From Fimbriimonadales bacterium (GTDB lineage Bacteria; Armatimonadota; Fimbriimonadia; Fimbriimonadales; ATM1): a stretch of 64,000 nt of DNA. The stretch is from contig DATMAR010000007.1 in assembly GCA_035559795.1 (NCBI GenBank), positions 1 to 64,000 on the forward strand, in the 5' to 3' direction. The translations under genes were made by a program, and so were the position numbers. This document shows, piece after piece, positions 27,301-35,263 of this stretch (its first letter is position 1; each line of letters starts with the position of its first letter). The notes under the pieces are model-generated. The model was not told the DNA's origin and made no database searches. It saw only the letters and a program-made list of their open reading frames with translations.

Positions 27301-27736
27301 ATACATAGAGCGCATAATACGTTCCTGGTGTTCCGGTAATTACCCATTGCGCATTGGCAGTCCAACCCGCCGTCTCGTCAGCCCCCCCTGCACTTTGGGC
27401 GACGACGAAGGCGTATTGATAAGGCACTGTGCCTGTGCCGTACCAGTCGGGAGATTCCTCGTCGATGGACGGAGTCGTCCAGGCTCCTGTCGTGATATAT
27501 CCAGGGTCTATGTTGTCTACGATGACGTCTTTTCCGACATCCTTTTGCAACGGATACCACCATCTCAAATTCGCGGCGCCAGGACCGGGCTCCGTTGCGC
27601 TAATGTTCGTTCCCGTTCTCGCGACTTGACCGCGATGCGTCGGGTTATCTCCTTGCGCATTACCGACAACTGCAACTCCTAACAGAAGAGTCGCTAAACA
27701 AAGTTTAAAGTCTTTTATCCATTTCATCGTATTCAC
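21344..27736 (-). CDS. Giant secreted beta-propeller protein, possible PilY1-like pilus-tip adhesin
   Basis: The 2130 residues start with a signal peptide (LCLATLLLGVAVVGNAQG). Two domains resembling the golvesin C-terminal/CBD-like fold lie at about 70-245 and 320-475 (ALYVWFPSSG and DIYVWFPGNGNG, VPHQGGGSWTRLG and NQEVGGKWVRIG). A PQQ-type beta-propeller follows (about 480-860) with repeats such as GRIYCLDANGNA, GRVYAIDAVGRG, GRIFALDAAGNG and GRVYSRDTTGN. The rest is beta-rich, with a Ca-type loop DLNGDNLADN near 1665. There is no membrane anchor. It ends the minor-pilin transcript (PilV/W/X-like, then two propellers). PilY1 function is inferred from this order, not homology. About ten poly-G or poly-C runs lie in the gene. 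Confidence 0.78.
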   Translation of the reverse strand: MNTMKWIKDFKLCLATLLLGVAVVGNAQGDNPTHRGQVARTGTNISATEPGPGAANLRWWYPLQKDVGKDVIVDNIDPGYITTGAWTTPSIDEESPDWYGTGTVPYQYAFVVAQSAGGADETAGWTANAQWVITGTPGTYYALYVWFPSSGTFVGGQLAPNADYAVYKIDYGQGQSFVDIVPHQGGGSWTRLGFKLDSSQPRIFQADPLTGQLRITLYNTVPRDENGNLMGETNNRIVCADAVLAVPLPGSIYASPVVKQLYDDPANIVAIAARNKAIPDPDDMDKTLQIETGEVTAINASEANPATLSLPRWTWTPGLSSNINLVFDNTNPAFNADLGWVDPGASGAPGFYGTNYLQAPVDLIYPGSAKAEWNPVLNDGNYYDIYVWFPGNGNGVQFARAARYVVYENGTPYEFFVNQEVGGKWVRIGNRSFLHDSLNGGLRLEVWNYSNDAGDAGRYVAADAAMFAGNYIAAIYSTPTLARVNIRKSNGVVEPTEVVIVCAEDGRIYCLDANGNAANGTTTVYWAYPSIPDVNDPNWKDPNETIDGPPGNQIPYPGSFGVSSPLVLNIGGKDLVVIAAANGRVYAIDAVGRGDYDPSTGKIGTTMREWTWPKAKYNSSNNTLELDPARPPFVSSVAFDIATSTIFAAGTEGRIFALDAAGNGDQTTTMKWAYPDLDEQPIGAISSTPAVRGQQVVFPSFDGRVYSRDTTGNTSSTLNWIYPAGNAPALSPFRYTSVCFIAASDLNDPVYNFDIVYMINENGYVYALRADTGTLVFSSNEGFGAHSSPYFTRLIPSGKATPAPVITFGTLNGAFLAFYADPDDTNSAGGRLAWGWQSKGTTVFASPAVSRGWMYHAGVDGYYYAFSTGGQISNDTGFGPPGQEIWTPDSAPSEYQDVRLKFISKSDYENLRNNIGDPAMMADIYPPPMRPALEWGQRLYCVAWNYPYQINGDPPPTIRFEVKGPGGINVRYDRQSQLVQGKNPNDPASGYAVVGIPFIASGANFLTPGDNITVSVTIIGQGGQYSPPTARRDVTVANPLALTTASSYAVVPPPAKSQGWTTNPSDPENLINGGPLGKKVGSSAGEIVHGQNGIGNFFIADRSRMIELTGTGLNNVRMVRGDGRWQGGSAAVFKPLPYLPPWEIMPDQIPNFSPDYPDVDRSQIDFVVEPFGKSVNPLLQAVQLPPPQNYDPNDPLSRIIVGAPVQQSWNIERYQPANLTPYVDAAGETLAGGYVAKAIVYVDSNNNQRPDGIEATLTQLPPSSRTEAYRDFDVMASVPVDERLTVLEPTIDLGALPHSLGYTPDAPWMSTNTFYPDISQGAPYAAFFQPFTLRNEGNVNMLDLRIATRIGQLPGPSYYSVAFLSAMNDPLAWLDGVMNIISNVNPPYAVNPYGGNVLDASGNPRVTLHKARAGDRAPTVLTVPDYPYGVTPPPNTQPVVGVAVPLGFPYGEYSQLVNVVEDNFLIGGFNDLAIMLDQNGKPLEAYSDPTFTLRFLNRETRLTGGVTTGSVPHIDNPLGVQTNFTWTNTRPTGVRDQLGNLHMSWHSNRPAIQNTPAGPQPIDRWSIFHSVLRGTRPDQTPPEAGSSPYRDLMAWIPMGTKFWNFFAGPEPTGMPDTLFGGTGGSVVGNPLYTEPAFAVNPLAFQATSNFDTMIFWTGTAQKDLNGDNLADNLDSRIFYRTYTMQPGAQQPSLGEVQWFVWDPNLEKKRLRPMLKVTGNRANWTVFWHAEVNGIERLFMNYLTQTLPGGGGDRTNYWSRNIMINPGSGFTDTWDPTPIDRTDGIDLVFTGLLKDSQQPEIYYAKYEANSQGRIGRLKTLPERNREILVRERNGNVYRSRGVNWEDDAPIEVWIQRPGQAPARIDIPNTRQEDPRTGVISFDAEIGGKIFCDPNTGAIRFSSGGPGSSAQVQLRYTPRVMRVSDWGETGGHSNPSSFIDNRNQWDRRYLFHADGSAVLDTEFVGVARFWHIYQRGASGPGQSKRPYMKTQRLAVNLAYSPALNQNGVLVNLTLSGATGIYQVDTANKKIYFTLQDEGRLVNVTYSYYDANGNLQQTTESNLPIQWLTEMTEQPLPIEQPVDEDSVYAFPDTFQHTASDPRAGLVWVYFSSSRTGSRDIYYLSLSPKLGLPK

Positions 27737-27752
27737 CTATGTACTTGCATAA

Positions 27753-30700
27753 CTAAAATCTGTCTGCATATTGAGGAATTCTCAATCCACGCGTTCCGAC
27801 GACGGGGGGCAATTCCGCTTTGATATCGGTTGCCGAAAGTCCGAAATTCGGTAGCGTCGGATTGTAATTCGCAACGTTCCACTGCGTAACTTCACCGAAA
27901 AAGTTCGCACCTGTGTTCGTTTTTCCGTAATAACTGTTCGTGATGAGGAGGTCGCCGTTTTGCAGGAATTTAGCGGCGGCGGCTTGAAGTTTCACACCAC
28001 GAATGGATTCGTAAACTGAATTCGTAATCATAAACCTGACGAGCCAATTCGTTCCGGACTGCACGATTTCATATACGCCTGTCCTATCGGCAAAAGTGAT
28101 GCTGAAAGTCGCAACACTGTTCTGGATTACCGGTCGAACGAAGAGAGAACTGATTCCCGTGAGGCTCTTTTTCGTTCCATCCGGAAGGATGACTTCGTTG
28201 ATGACTTGGTCGAGAACTCTCTGTCCTTGGGCATTGCGAATGAAAATGAGAATGCCGCCAGGTCCACCACCGGTCTCTTGCTGAACGTTTCCGGAGGGGG
28301 GGTCCAGACCGAGACCACTGCGAGTGGGCATGACATCTCCGATTGCTGTAATGTAAATGTCGTTAATTGCATTCGTATTCGGGTCGCGCTGAATTACGTA
28401 GCGACGCGTTGCCGTATGCTGCCATTGTTTTCCGGTTACATCCGGGGGGGAATGCCAATAGAGAACTCCGATTTGCGGCTCGCCCTTCGCGTCTCGAACT
28501 AAACCTACGATTTGCAAAGTGGAATCGTCTACATCGTAGCGGTCAACGAGCTCGAGGATACGGCGATTTCCAGTATCCGCGATGAGATAATGCACCCAGT
28601 ATTCGACGCCGTTGGGTGGAGGACCCGTAAAGGGAATTCCTCCATACACGTACTCACCCCAGAAAGAAACGTCGCGCGGTTGTCGCAATTCTAACGGGTC
28701 GCCCTCATTCCAACCGGGGGGGCGATACGTCAAATCTAAGAGAATGCGTTCGATAGTACGAACTTCTCCGGCGGTTTTATCTAATACGACGATTCTATCC
28801 CCACCGGTATCCACGACTACGTATTCGTTTTCTCCGCTTTTATAGACTTTCGTGGGTCTTTCTAATTTGCGTGTCTTCACTTGCACGTTCGTCGGTTGCG
28901 CTTTCGGTTCGAAACTCACATCGGAAGCCCAGTTGGCGAATCCAGCGGCATCGAGTTCTACGATGCGACCTTCGTCTGCAACTACGGTCGTCGCTCGTTT
29001 GAAGGCATAAAGGCCGATATCTGCCCATGCCGCAAGGACACCATCCCCCCCGATGCACCCGAGAGCCGATCCGACGTTTTTGCTCAGATAGGTTTGTTCT
29101 ACGCGAATGACGAAATCTTGGAAGGATTGCGTTCCTTCTCCCGATGGCCATCGAACGTGTTTATTCGAATGAAAACCTATTGCGGAATTGTCTGCTATTA
29201 ACCAGCGTGATTGTTTGAGACCCGGATACCCCGGAACCGTAATGATGGACTCGTCGTTCACAGGGATTACCGAATCCATTGCAAACATCGCCGGGCGTGG
29301 AAGTGGCGGAAAACGATTGTTGAAAACATCCGAAAGCACAGACCCACCCGCCAGATACAAAGTGTTTCCCATGAGCATCAAAGGCGCATCGCTCATATAA
29401 CCGCCTACACCGAAATACCAAAGCAAAGGTGTCCATTTCGAACCGCTCGCATTCGGGTCGAGGAGGGTTTCGGGAACTCCGGCTCCGGAAACGACGACGG
29501 GTAAAGAAACCGAGAAACCATTTTGCATTACACCCTGCGTACTCGACATCATGTTTTTAAAGCGTATGACGCCTGTTTCTTGTTGAATATCCGCCATATT
29601 CGGCTGCAATGTGACGAATCGCTCCGGTTGAGATTTGAAAGAACTTGCAGCGATGTCGGGCTGTTTTAATTTGACTCCGGAGGGCAAAGCACTACCGAAA
29701 CGGATGTCACGATGAGTAGGGTTCGCATCGAATGCGAGAATATAGGAACTTCGTGTCGTGAAAAGAGGAAATTGCTGGTCTGCAGAAACCATCACGTAGC
29801 AAGTGTCGCCATAGACGACAGGCGAACTGTGGAAATGCAAACGTCGTAGTTTCGGATATCCCATACCCATCAAGACCCACAAATCGTCACGGTCTTGAAT
29901 TGCAGATGGAATGGTTATCGTTTGTGTGTTATTGAGGACTAATTTGAATTCGTCGTAGAGCGACCAACGATAGACGAGTTCGAAACTTCCACGCGTTACC
30001 TCGCGAACACAATACAAATCGCCGTTATTGAATTCGTTGCTCGTTACGACAAAAAGATTTCCACTCGGAGCGAGAGCCATCGCTTTCTGCACGTAGCGCC
30101 TTCTCGAAGTATCGTCCGGGAAGAACAGCTGTCCTCGAATGACTCCACCTACGATGTTCATAGAAGGTCCACCGATATCTACGGTGTAATCGATTCGTAC
30201 TCCAATCGTATTGGGCAAAGAAGTTTTCAAGAACACTCTCAACTGTCCCGGTGCGAACTGAATGACTTGCCCTGTTAAGTAATTCGCGATTTGGGAGGGG
30301 GGCAACGGGTTTCCGTTTTGGTCGACAAGATAGATTTTCACCCCATGTGGGCTCTCGGTAAGCGGAAGATAAACATAGAGACCTTTTTGACTGACGCGCG
30401 TGATAACGTCTACATAGGTAGCGGTGCGGTTCAATGTCGGCGATTCCCCTTTAGCGCCTAACCAAATGCTCGTGATTCCCACCGATGCACCTGTGGTAGA
30501 GGAACGGTTGCTGACATAAAGCACCTTATCTTGTCCACCCGAGCCATCGTTGATGGGGATGTAACCTATGGTAGGCGCCCCCCCTGTTTCGAAAAGATTC
30601 GGGGAGCCGCTTCCCGCAATCACCCACGGTGAAGTGCTCGTCATCGGCTGCATCGTAACGGCATCTACAATCCAAACACGCCCGAAGCGCTGATTTCCTA

Positions 30701-32276
30701 CACCCTGGTATGTATCCACCACATACACCAACCCTTCGAAATACGAAGGCGGATAGGGGGGGCGATTAGGAAGCGTGAAATCCATCACCGGAGCCGATGG
30801 GGGGGGAATCGTGCGAACTGGCGGTATGGGATTCGGACCGAGCAGGAGTCCATTCGATTTCGGAAGGGCATCGAAGCCGAGCAAGTTTCCTTGACCGTCC
30901 ACGACGTACACCTGGTCTTTCGGCGCTCCTTGGGCATTGCCGACTTCTACTGCCATCGGGGTACTCAAAGGCGCATTCAAAGCAGTACTCATCCAAACCA
31001 AATCGAATTTCTGTCCTAAACTACTGTCCTGATAACCGTCGTCCGTCCATCCGTCTCCATCGAGGTCTCTCGACGGGTCTACTTTATAAGCATACAAACG
31101 ATTGCCTGACGTGATAAAAAGGAGTCCCTTATAAATCACGGGGGGGACATAATTCGTGTGGTCGCCTTGGTCGTTGTTGAGATTCGGGTCGCTCCAAATT
31201 TGGAGTAGCGGCGCGCCCAAGTCGTCGAGCGTGCTGTTCGGGCGTCGGCTTCCTTTGCTCAAAGCGGGATGACCACCTGCCAAAGAAATCATGTTGAAAA
31301 CGAATTTCATCTCCGCCGAGGGAATGTTGAAAAATTTGTCGCCTGCAATCGCTCCACTGTTCGGACCTAACCCGATGTCGACCCCCCCGCTCGGTTCGTT
31401 GATTGCAGAGGCAATGTCACCGCTCGTTACCACGAAATAGCCATTCCCGATTTGCGCGACGCCAATAACGATTTCATCTAAATTAGACACGATGATATTG
31501 AAGTTATCGAAATCCGGTGCAAGTGTGGCAGCGACTTGTTCGTATCCCGTCATCCCGAGTTCCGTCAAAGTCAATCGCCGCACCGTATGGTTCCAATCGA
31601 GTAACCCTAAATACAATGTCTCTGCCGCACTCAAAAAATACGGATACGACAAAATCGGATGCTGTGGCTGCAGGACGTAGGGCGTGCCCCCCCCTAAATC
31701 GAACGTGAAAGAAAGGGGAAGGCCGTTCCAGCCGTCTATCGTCGTGTTGATTGCCTTATCGAACCAAAGAATCCCCCCCTTGTCTAAGAACAATCGTAAT
31801 TTCTCTCTTTCTGATGGATTCAAGTTGATCAATCCCGGTGTATGCACCAAAAGGATGTCGTATTGAGCTAGTTTTTCCGCGCTGATTTTGCTGAGTTGCA
31901 CTTCCCAATAAGGAGCCATGTTCTTCGAGATGGGGTCACCTAACACGAACGGGCTTGGGGTGCCTTGCGTGAAGTTGTAAATCGCGTCCCAACGCGCTTT
32001 GATCTCCACCGTGACAGTGCCAGGGGCGAGGGGATTACGAAATTCCCATCCCGGTGGTTTGACGTCGCGTCGTCTCTCCAAATTGAAGAAAACGTACGGG
32101 TCGGAATTCGGAGGAACATTCGCCCCCCAATATCCAGATGTGCTATCCAAAAGCAAAATCCCGCAGTTCACCTGGAGAGCGTTTTTTGAATAACCGATAG
32201 CCTGCGACCAGGAGATGCCACTTCCCAGTGCAAGCAACAAGCCTAAAGCGAAAATTTTCGATAATCCGTTTTTCAT
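27753..32276 (-). CDS. Giant secreted protein with DUF4159-like domain and beta-propellers, PilY1-like position
   Basis: The 1507 residues begin with a signal peptide (MKNGLSKIFALGLLLALGSG). An N-terminal domain of about 320 residues contains YDILLVHTPGLINLNPSE and LRLFLDKGGILWFDKAI, resembling DUF4159/glutamine-amidotransferase-like proteins. Propeller repeats follow (GLLFITSGNRLYAYKVD, KDQVYVVDGQGNLLGFDAL) with a canonical Ca-binding loop DLDGDGWTDD at residues 404-413, placed inside the propeller as in PilY1. NHL-like repeats come late (YVVVDTGGDRIVVLD, YLIADTGNRRILELVD). The start overlaps the PilX-like gene by four bases. A role as a pilus-tip or surface adhesin is inferred. Confidence 0.75.
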   Translation of the reverse strand: MKNGLSKIFALGLLLALGSGISWSQAIGYSKNALQVNCGILLLDSTSGYWGANVPPNSDPYVFFNLERRRDVKPPGWEFRNPLAPGTVTVEIKARWDAIYNFTQGTPSPFVLGDPISKNMAPYWEVQLSKISAEKLAQYDILLVHTPGLINLNPSEREKLRLFLDKGGILWFDKAINTTIDGWNGLPLSFTFDLGGGTPYVLQPQHPILSYPYFLSAAETLYLGLLDWNHTVRRLTLTELGMTGYEQVAATLAPDFDNFNIIVSNLDEIVIGVAQIGNGYFVVTSGDIASAINEPSGGVDIGLGPNSGAIAGDKFFNIPSAEMKFVFNMISLAGGHPALSKGSRRPNSTLDDLGAPLLQIWSDPNLNNDQGDHTNYVPPVIYKGLLFITSGNRLYAYKVDPSRDLDGDGWTDDGYQDSSLGQKFDLVWMSTALNAPLSTPMAVEVGNAQGAPKDQVYVVDGQGNLLGFDALPKSNGLLLGPNPIPPVRTIPPPSAPVMDFTLPNRPPYPPSYFEGLVYVVDTYQGVGNQRFGRVWIVDAVTMQPMTSTSPWVIAGSGSPNLFETGGAPTIGYIPINDGSGGQDKVLYVSNRSSTTGASVGITSIWLGAKGESPTLNRTATYVDVITRVSQKGLYVYLPLTESPHGVKIYLVDQNGNPLPPSQIANYLTGQVIQFAPGQLRVFLKTSLPNTIGVRIDYTVDIGGPSMNIVGGVIRGQLFFPDDTSRRRYVQKAMALAPSGNLFVVTSNEFNNGDLYCVREVTRGSFELVYRWSLYDEFKLVLNNTQTITIPSAIQDRDDLWVLMGMGYPKLRRLHFHSSPVVYGDTCYVMVSADQQFPLFTTRSSYILAFDANPTHRDIRFGSALPSGVKLKQPDIAASSFKSQPERFVTLQPNMADIQQETGVIRFKNMMSSTQGVMQNGFSVSLPVVVSGAGVPETLLDPNASGSKWTPLLWYFGVGGYMSDAPLMLMGNTLYLAGGSVLSDVFNNRFPPLPRPAMFAMDSVIPVNDESIITVPGYPGLKQSRWLIADNSAIGFHSNKHVRWPSGEGTQSFQDFVIRVEQTYLSKNVGSALGCIGGDGVLAAWADIGLYAFKRATTVVADEGRIVELDAAGFANWASDVSFEPKAQPTNVQVKTRKLERPTKVYKSGENEYVVVDTGGDRIVVLDKTAGEVRTIERILLDLTYRPPGWNEGDPLELRQPRDVSFWGEYVYGGIPFTGPPPNGVEYWVHYLIADTGNRRILELVDRYDVDDSTLQIVGLVRDAKGEPQIGVLYWHSPPDVTGKQWQHTATRRYVIQRDPNTNAINDIYITAIGDVMPTRSGLGLDPPSGNVQQETGGGPGGILIFIRNAQGQRVLDQVINEVILPDGTKKSLTGISSLFVRPVIQNSVATFSITFADRTGVYEIVQSGTNWLVRFMITNSVYESIRGVKLQAAAAKFLQNGDLLITNSYYGKTNTGANFFGEVTQWNVANYNPTLPNFGLSATDIKAELPPVVGTRGLRIPQYADRF

Positions 32277-35254
32277 GGATTGATTTCTCCGAAATAAAAC
32301 AGTTTCGTTCCTACGGGAAGTTTGGGAATCGGAGGAAGAGGTCTTCCATAAGCGTCTTTTCGTATGGTGTCGTCATTAGGATTAAACGAACCACCGACCC
32401 TTCCGGAAATAAGAACCGTGTCGTAATGGATAAATAAATTCGGCACATAAGGCAACGAGGTATCCCAATTATAGGGAGCGCCTGTAGGCACATGTTCGTT
32501 CGGGATAAAGTTGCCGCTTTCCCCATATTCTTTCGGGATCCAACCCCAATGTCTGAGCCATTCCCCTTGGTCTGCTATAGGAGGCGGAAAGTTTTCGCTA
32601 ATGGCTCCACGAATCGTGATTTTGATATCGAGAGGTTCTCCATAAAATGGCCATTCTGCAGTCGCGTTGAATCGCGCTAGCCGTCCGTTTGCATCGGTAA
32701 AGACCTCACGCCTATCGTTGGGGTCCCAGTTGAACCAAGGTCCGGGAATCACGAAGAAGCTTCCCTCTTGTGCATACATCACCGCTTCTATGGTTACGTC
32801 CATAGGTTGTATGGCGATGCGGCTGATGTTGTAATCGAAATTTCCGCCCAATGGTGCAATCGTGTTGTCTTTTTTGAATTGAAACTCGTTTTCCAATCCG
32901 CCGAAGAAAAACTGATAATTGCCATTACCACCCATAGCGTTTCCGCTAATCGGCCATATTCGGAAAGTTCTCTTTTCGTAATTGGGAAGGGTTTGCGTTT
33001 CTAAATCCATTCCGTATGTCGGAATCGTAGGTTGAGGCGGATTGAAATATTTCCCTGCGGCATTGGGGGGGTATGCGCTGGCAAAGAGATATTCTGGCGC
33101 AGTATTGATGAATCCTTGATTGATAAGCAAATTGAAGAATGAGCCGCTTCCTTGCGCGCCGTGGTCTGCGGCATGCGCAATGAAAATCGAAGGCACCGTC
33201 GTTTGGTTGTTATTCGTATAGGTGTAATTCGAGAAAAGTTCTGCGAATTGAACGCTGAGGTAAAGCGGATTATGCGAATCCACCGGCAAACGCCAAGGGT
33301 TTTTCTCCGGTGGGGAATCCGATTTCGCATGCAGGAACGGTCTGAACGCAGAACGTCCGAAAAATTGCGTCGTATTCAAAACGACGTTTTGACGCGCGAG
33401 GATTCCGAGCGTCGAATAGAGTTTCGAGCCTTTGACGATGCTCCCTTCTACATACGCATTTCCTAATGTCACGACGGTCAGCTGCACGGGAACAATCGAG
33501 TTCAGCGGATTGTCGTCACCGGGAATCACGCCTCGTATGCGCACATCACCTTCGAAGAAAACAACACCGTTGAATTCCGGACCTTTATTGAAGTCGCTCG
33601 GTGTCGGACTGCCGAAATTCACCACACCGGGTGTCAATTCGTTGATGATGCGAAGTTTGTTATCACTGCCGAGTCCTACTTTGAATCGTAACGAGTGTCT
33701 TCCCGAATCCGTGTTTTGATACGTTCGCCATCTATCACGGTCGGGACGATTGACGAAGCGTCGAATGATAAAACCATCCGGCAACAAAAGCATATACGCG
33801 CATTTCGGACTGTAAAACGGTCCGTCCCAATTCGAGGCAGAATGACCGTTATTAGGATTCAACCAATCATAACGTAGAGTGAAATCGCCGTCTTCGGAAT
33901 CGGAACCTCTGTCGAAGAAGTTATTCACGTAAACCCCTCGTCCGTATCCTAAACTTCCAAGATTGAATTCTTGGCCGTTAGCGCCGATGGCAATCGCACC
34001 GCTATCGCGAGTCAAGAGGCGGTAGCGCAGTTGACCGGTATTCGGGTCTTCTTCGTCAACGAGGGGGGGCGGTTTTCTAGGAACGTTGCGCACATATCCT
34101 TGTTGGTCAGGGAGTTCTCTAATGTCACGCAGAACGCCGCCGAAAGTGGAAAAACTCGGACTGATACTCGGAAAGGCGAGAAAACTGTTGATGACTTCCG
34201 ATCCGCCCGATTCCGAAACACGCAAAACTTCGAGGCGGCTGTTCGGAGCGAATGTCAAGTCGCCATGGATATTGATTTGATCGCCTAAATCTCGATGTAA
34301 ATACGCGCGCAAATCACCGTGAATTTCCAAAGAACCGTTCACATAAATCGGGCAACCCGTCGTCAAGACCCCCCCGGAATAACCACCGGGTGCTGGAACT
34401 CCGAAGCCTCCGAAGAAAACAGGGACACTCACCGGGTCGAATCCCAATCTCGCGCCTTCGAGAGGGGGGGGACTACCGGAGGAGTTTACTGGCGTGGGGT
34501 AACCCAATTGCACCGGTTCTTGTCGCTGTTCTTTATTCGTTATATATCTTCCGGATTCGATGATGCCGATGGTTGCAACAGCGGAAAGGTGTCGCGCTTT
34601 TTGAATATCCGGATTGCGAGCCGATGTCGGGTCGTTCGGGTTGTAATTACCTGGTCGCCCTACCGACTCCACGATGGTGTAAGAGCGTAGTTTGCCTGCC
34701 TCTGTAATCAATCCCGTAAAACTGGATGCATTTCCCGAAAAGATTTGAACGTTAGTCGGTTCATAACGAACGCGAATCAGTGCGCGACCATTGCGGAAGA
34801 AAATTCTCGAAAAGCAACCCAAACCGTCCGGACCTCCGCGGTCGTTCGGGTCGGTGTTTCCCGGCACGACCTGTCTACGGAGCCAGAAATAATCGGGGTC
34901 GGGATTCGTTGCATTCGGATTTTCCGGGTCGGAGTTGGGTCCTAATCCTGGGGGGGCGTTGGGATCTATATCCGCAGCAACGGGTGTGGGGGGGAGAGGA
35001 CGCCAATCCGCGCCATCTTCGGAAAATCGCAATTGATTGAACGCGTATCGAATTCCTGCTTGCGCTAAACCGTCAGCCAACGACCGTTCAGAAGCGACCA
35101 ACGCAGAAACCGTGGACCCAGCGACGACTCTAAGGAATAACAGCGCAAGCACGCCCAAAGCGAACATCACCGCCAAGGCAATAATCAAAGCGGTTCCTTT
35201 CGTTCGCTTTCTTCTCGATTCGTTCATTTTCATTCTTCTTTCTTTCATCGTCAC
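32273..35254 (-). CDS. Very large PilX-like pilus protein
   Basis: The N-terminus has a basic stretch and one hydrophobic helix (GTALIIALAVMFALGVLALL) followed by SERSLADGLAQAGIRYAFNQL, the pattern of PilX N-terminal domains, which lack the GFTLIE leader. The remaining 900 residues are mostly beta-strand and turn, including VYVNGSLEIHGDLRAYLH-like strings and GNAYVEGSIVKGSKLYSTLG, reminiscent of DUF4900 or bactofilin-like beta-helices. Typical PilX proteins have fewer than 250 residues, so this is about four times larger. The start among several closely spaced codons (35254, 35248, 35233 and below) is uncertain. It lies between the PilW-like gene and the giant propeller gene. Confidence 0.7.
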   Translation of the reverse strand: MTMKERRMKMNESRRKRTKGTALIIALAVMFALGVLALLFLRVVAGSTVSALVASERSLADGLAQAGIRYAFNQLRFSEDGADWRPLPPTPVAADIDPNAPPGLGPNSDPENPNATNPDPDYFWLRRQVVPGNTDPNDRGGPDGLGCFSRIFFRNGRALIRVRYEPTNVQIFSGNASSFTGLITEAGKLRSYTIVESVGRPGNYNPNDPTSARNPDIQKARHLSAVATIGIIESGRYITNKEQRQEPVQLGYPTPVNSSGSPPPLEGARLGFDPVSVPVFFGGFGVPAPGGYSGGVLTTGCPIYVNGSLEIHGDLRAYLHRDLGDQINIHGDLTFAPNSRLEVLRVSESGGSEVINSFLAFPSISPSFSTFGGVLRDIRELPDQQGYVRNVPRKPPPLVDEEDPNTGQLRYRLLTRDSGAIAIGANGQEFNLGSLGYGRGVYVNNFFDRGSDSEDGDFTLRYDWLNPNNGHSASNWDGPFYSPKCAYMLLLPDGFIIRRFVNRPDRDRWRTYQNTDSGRHSLRFKVGLGSDNKLRIINELTPGVVNFGSPTPSDFNKGPEFNGVVFFEGDVRIRGVIPGDDNPLNSIVPVQLTVVTLGNAYVEGSIVKGSKLYSTLGILARQNVVLNTTQFFGRSAFRPFLHAKSDSPPEKNPWRLPVDSHNPLYLSVQFAELFSNYTYTNNNQTTVPSIFIAHAADHGAQGSGSFFNLLINQGFINTAPEYLFASAYPPNAAGKYFNPPQPTIPTYGMDLETQTLPNYEKRTFRIWPISGNAMGGNGNYQFFFGGLENEFQFKKDNTIAPLGGNFDYNISRIAIQPMDVTIEAVMYAQEGSFFVIPGPWFNWDPNDRREVFTDANGRLARFNATAEWPFYGEPLDIKITIRGAISENFPPPIADQGEWLRHWGWIPKEYGESGNFIPNEHVPTGAPYNWDTSLPYVPNLFIHYDTVLISGRVGGSFNPNDDTIRKDAYGRPLPPIPKLPVGTKLFYFGEINP

Positions 35255-35263
35255 TCTTCCTAT

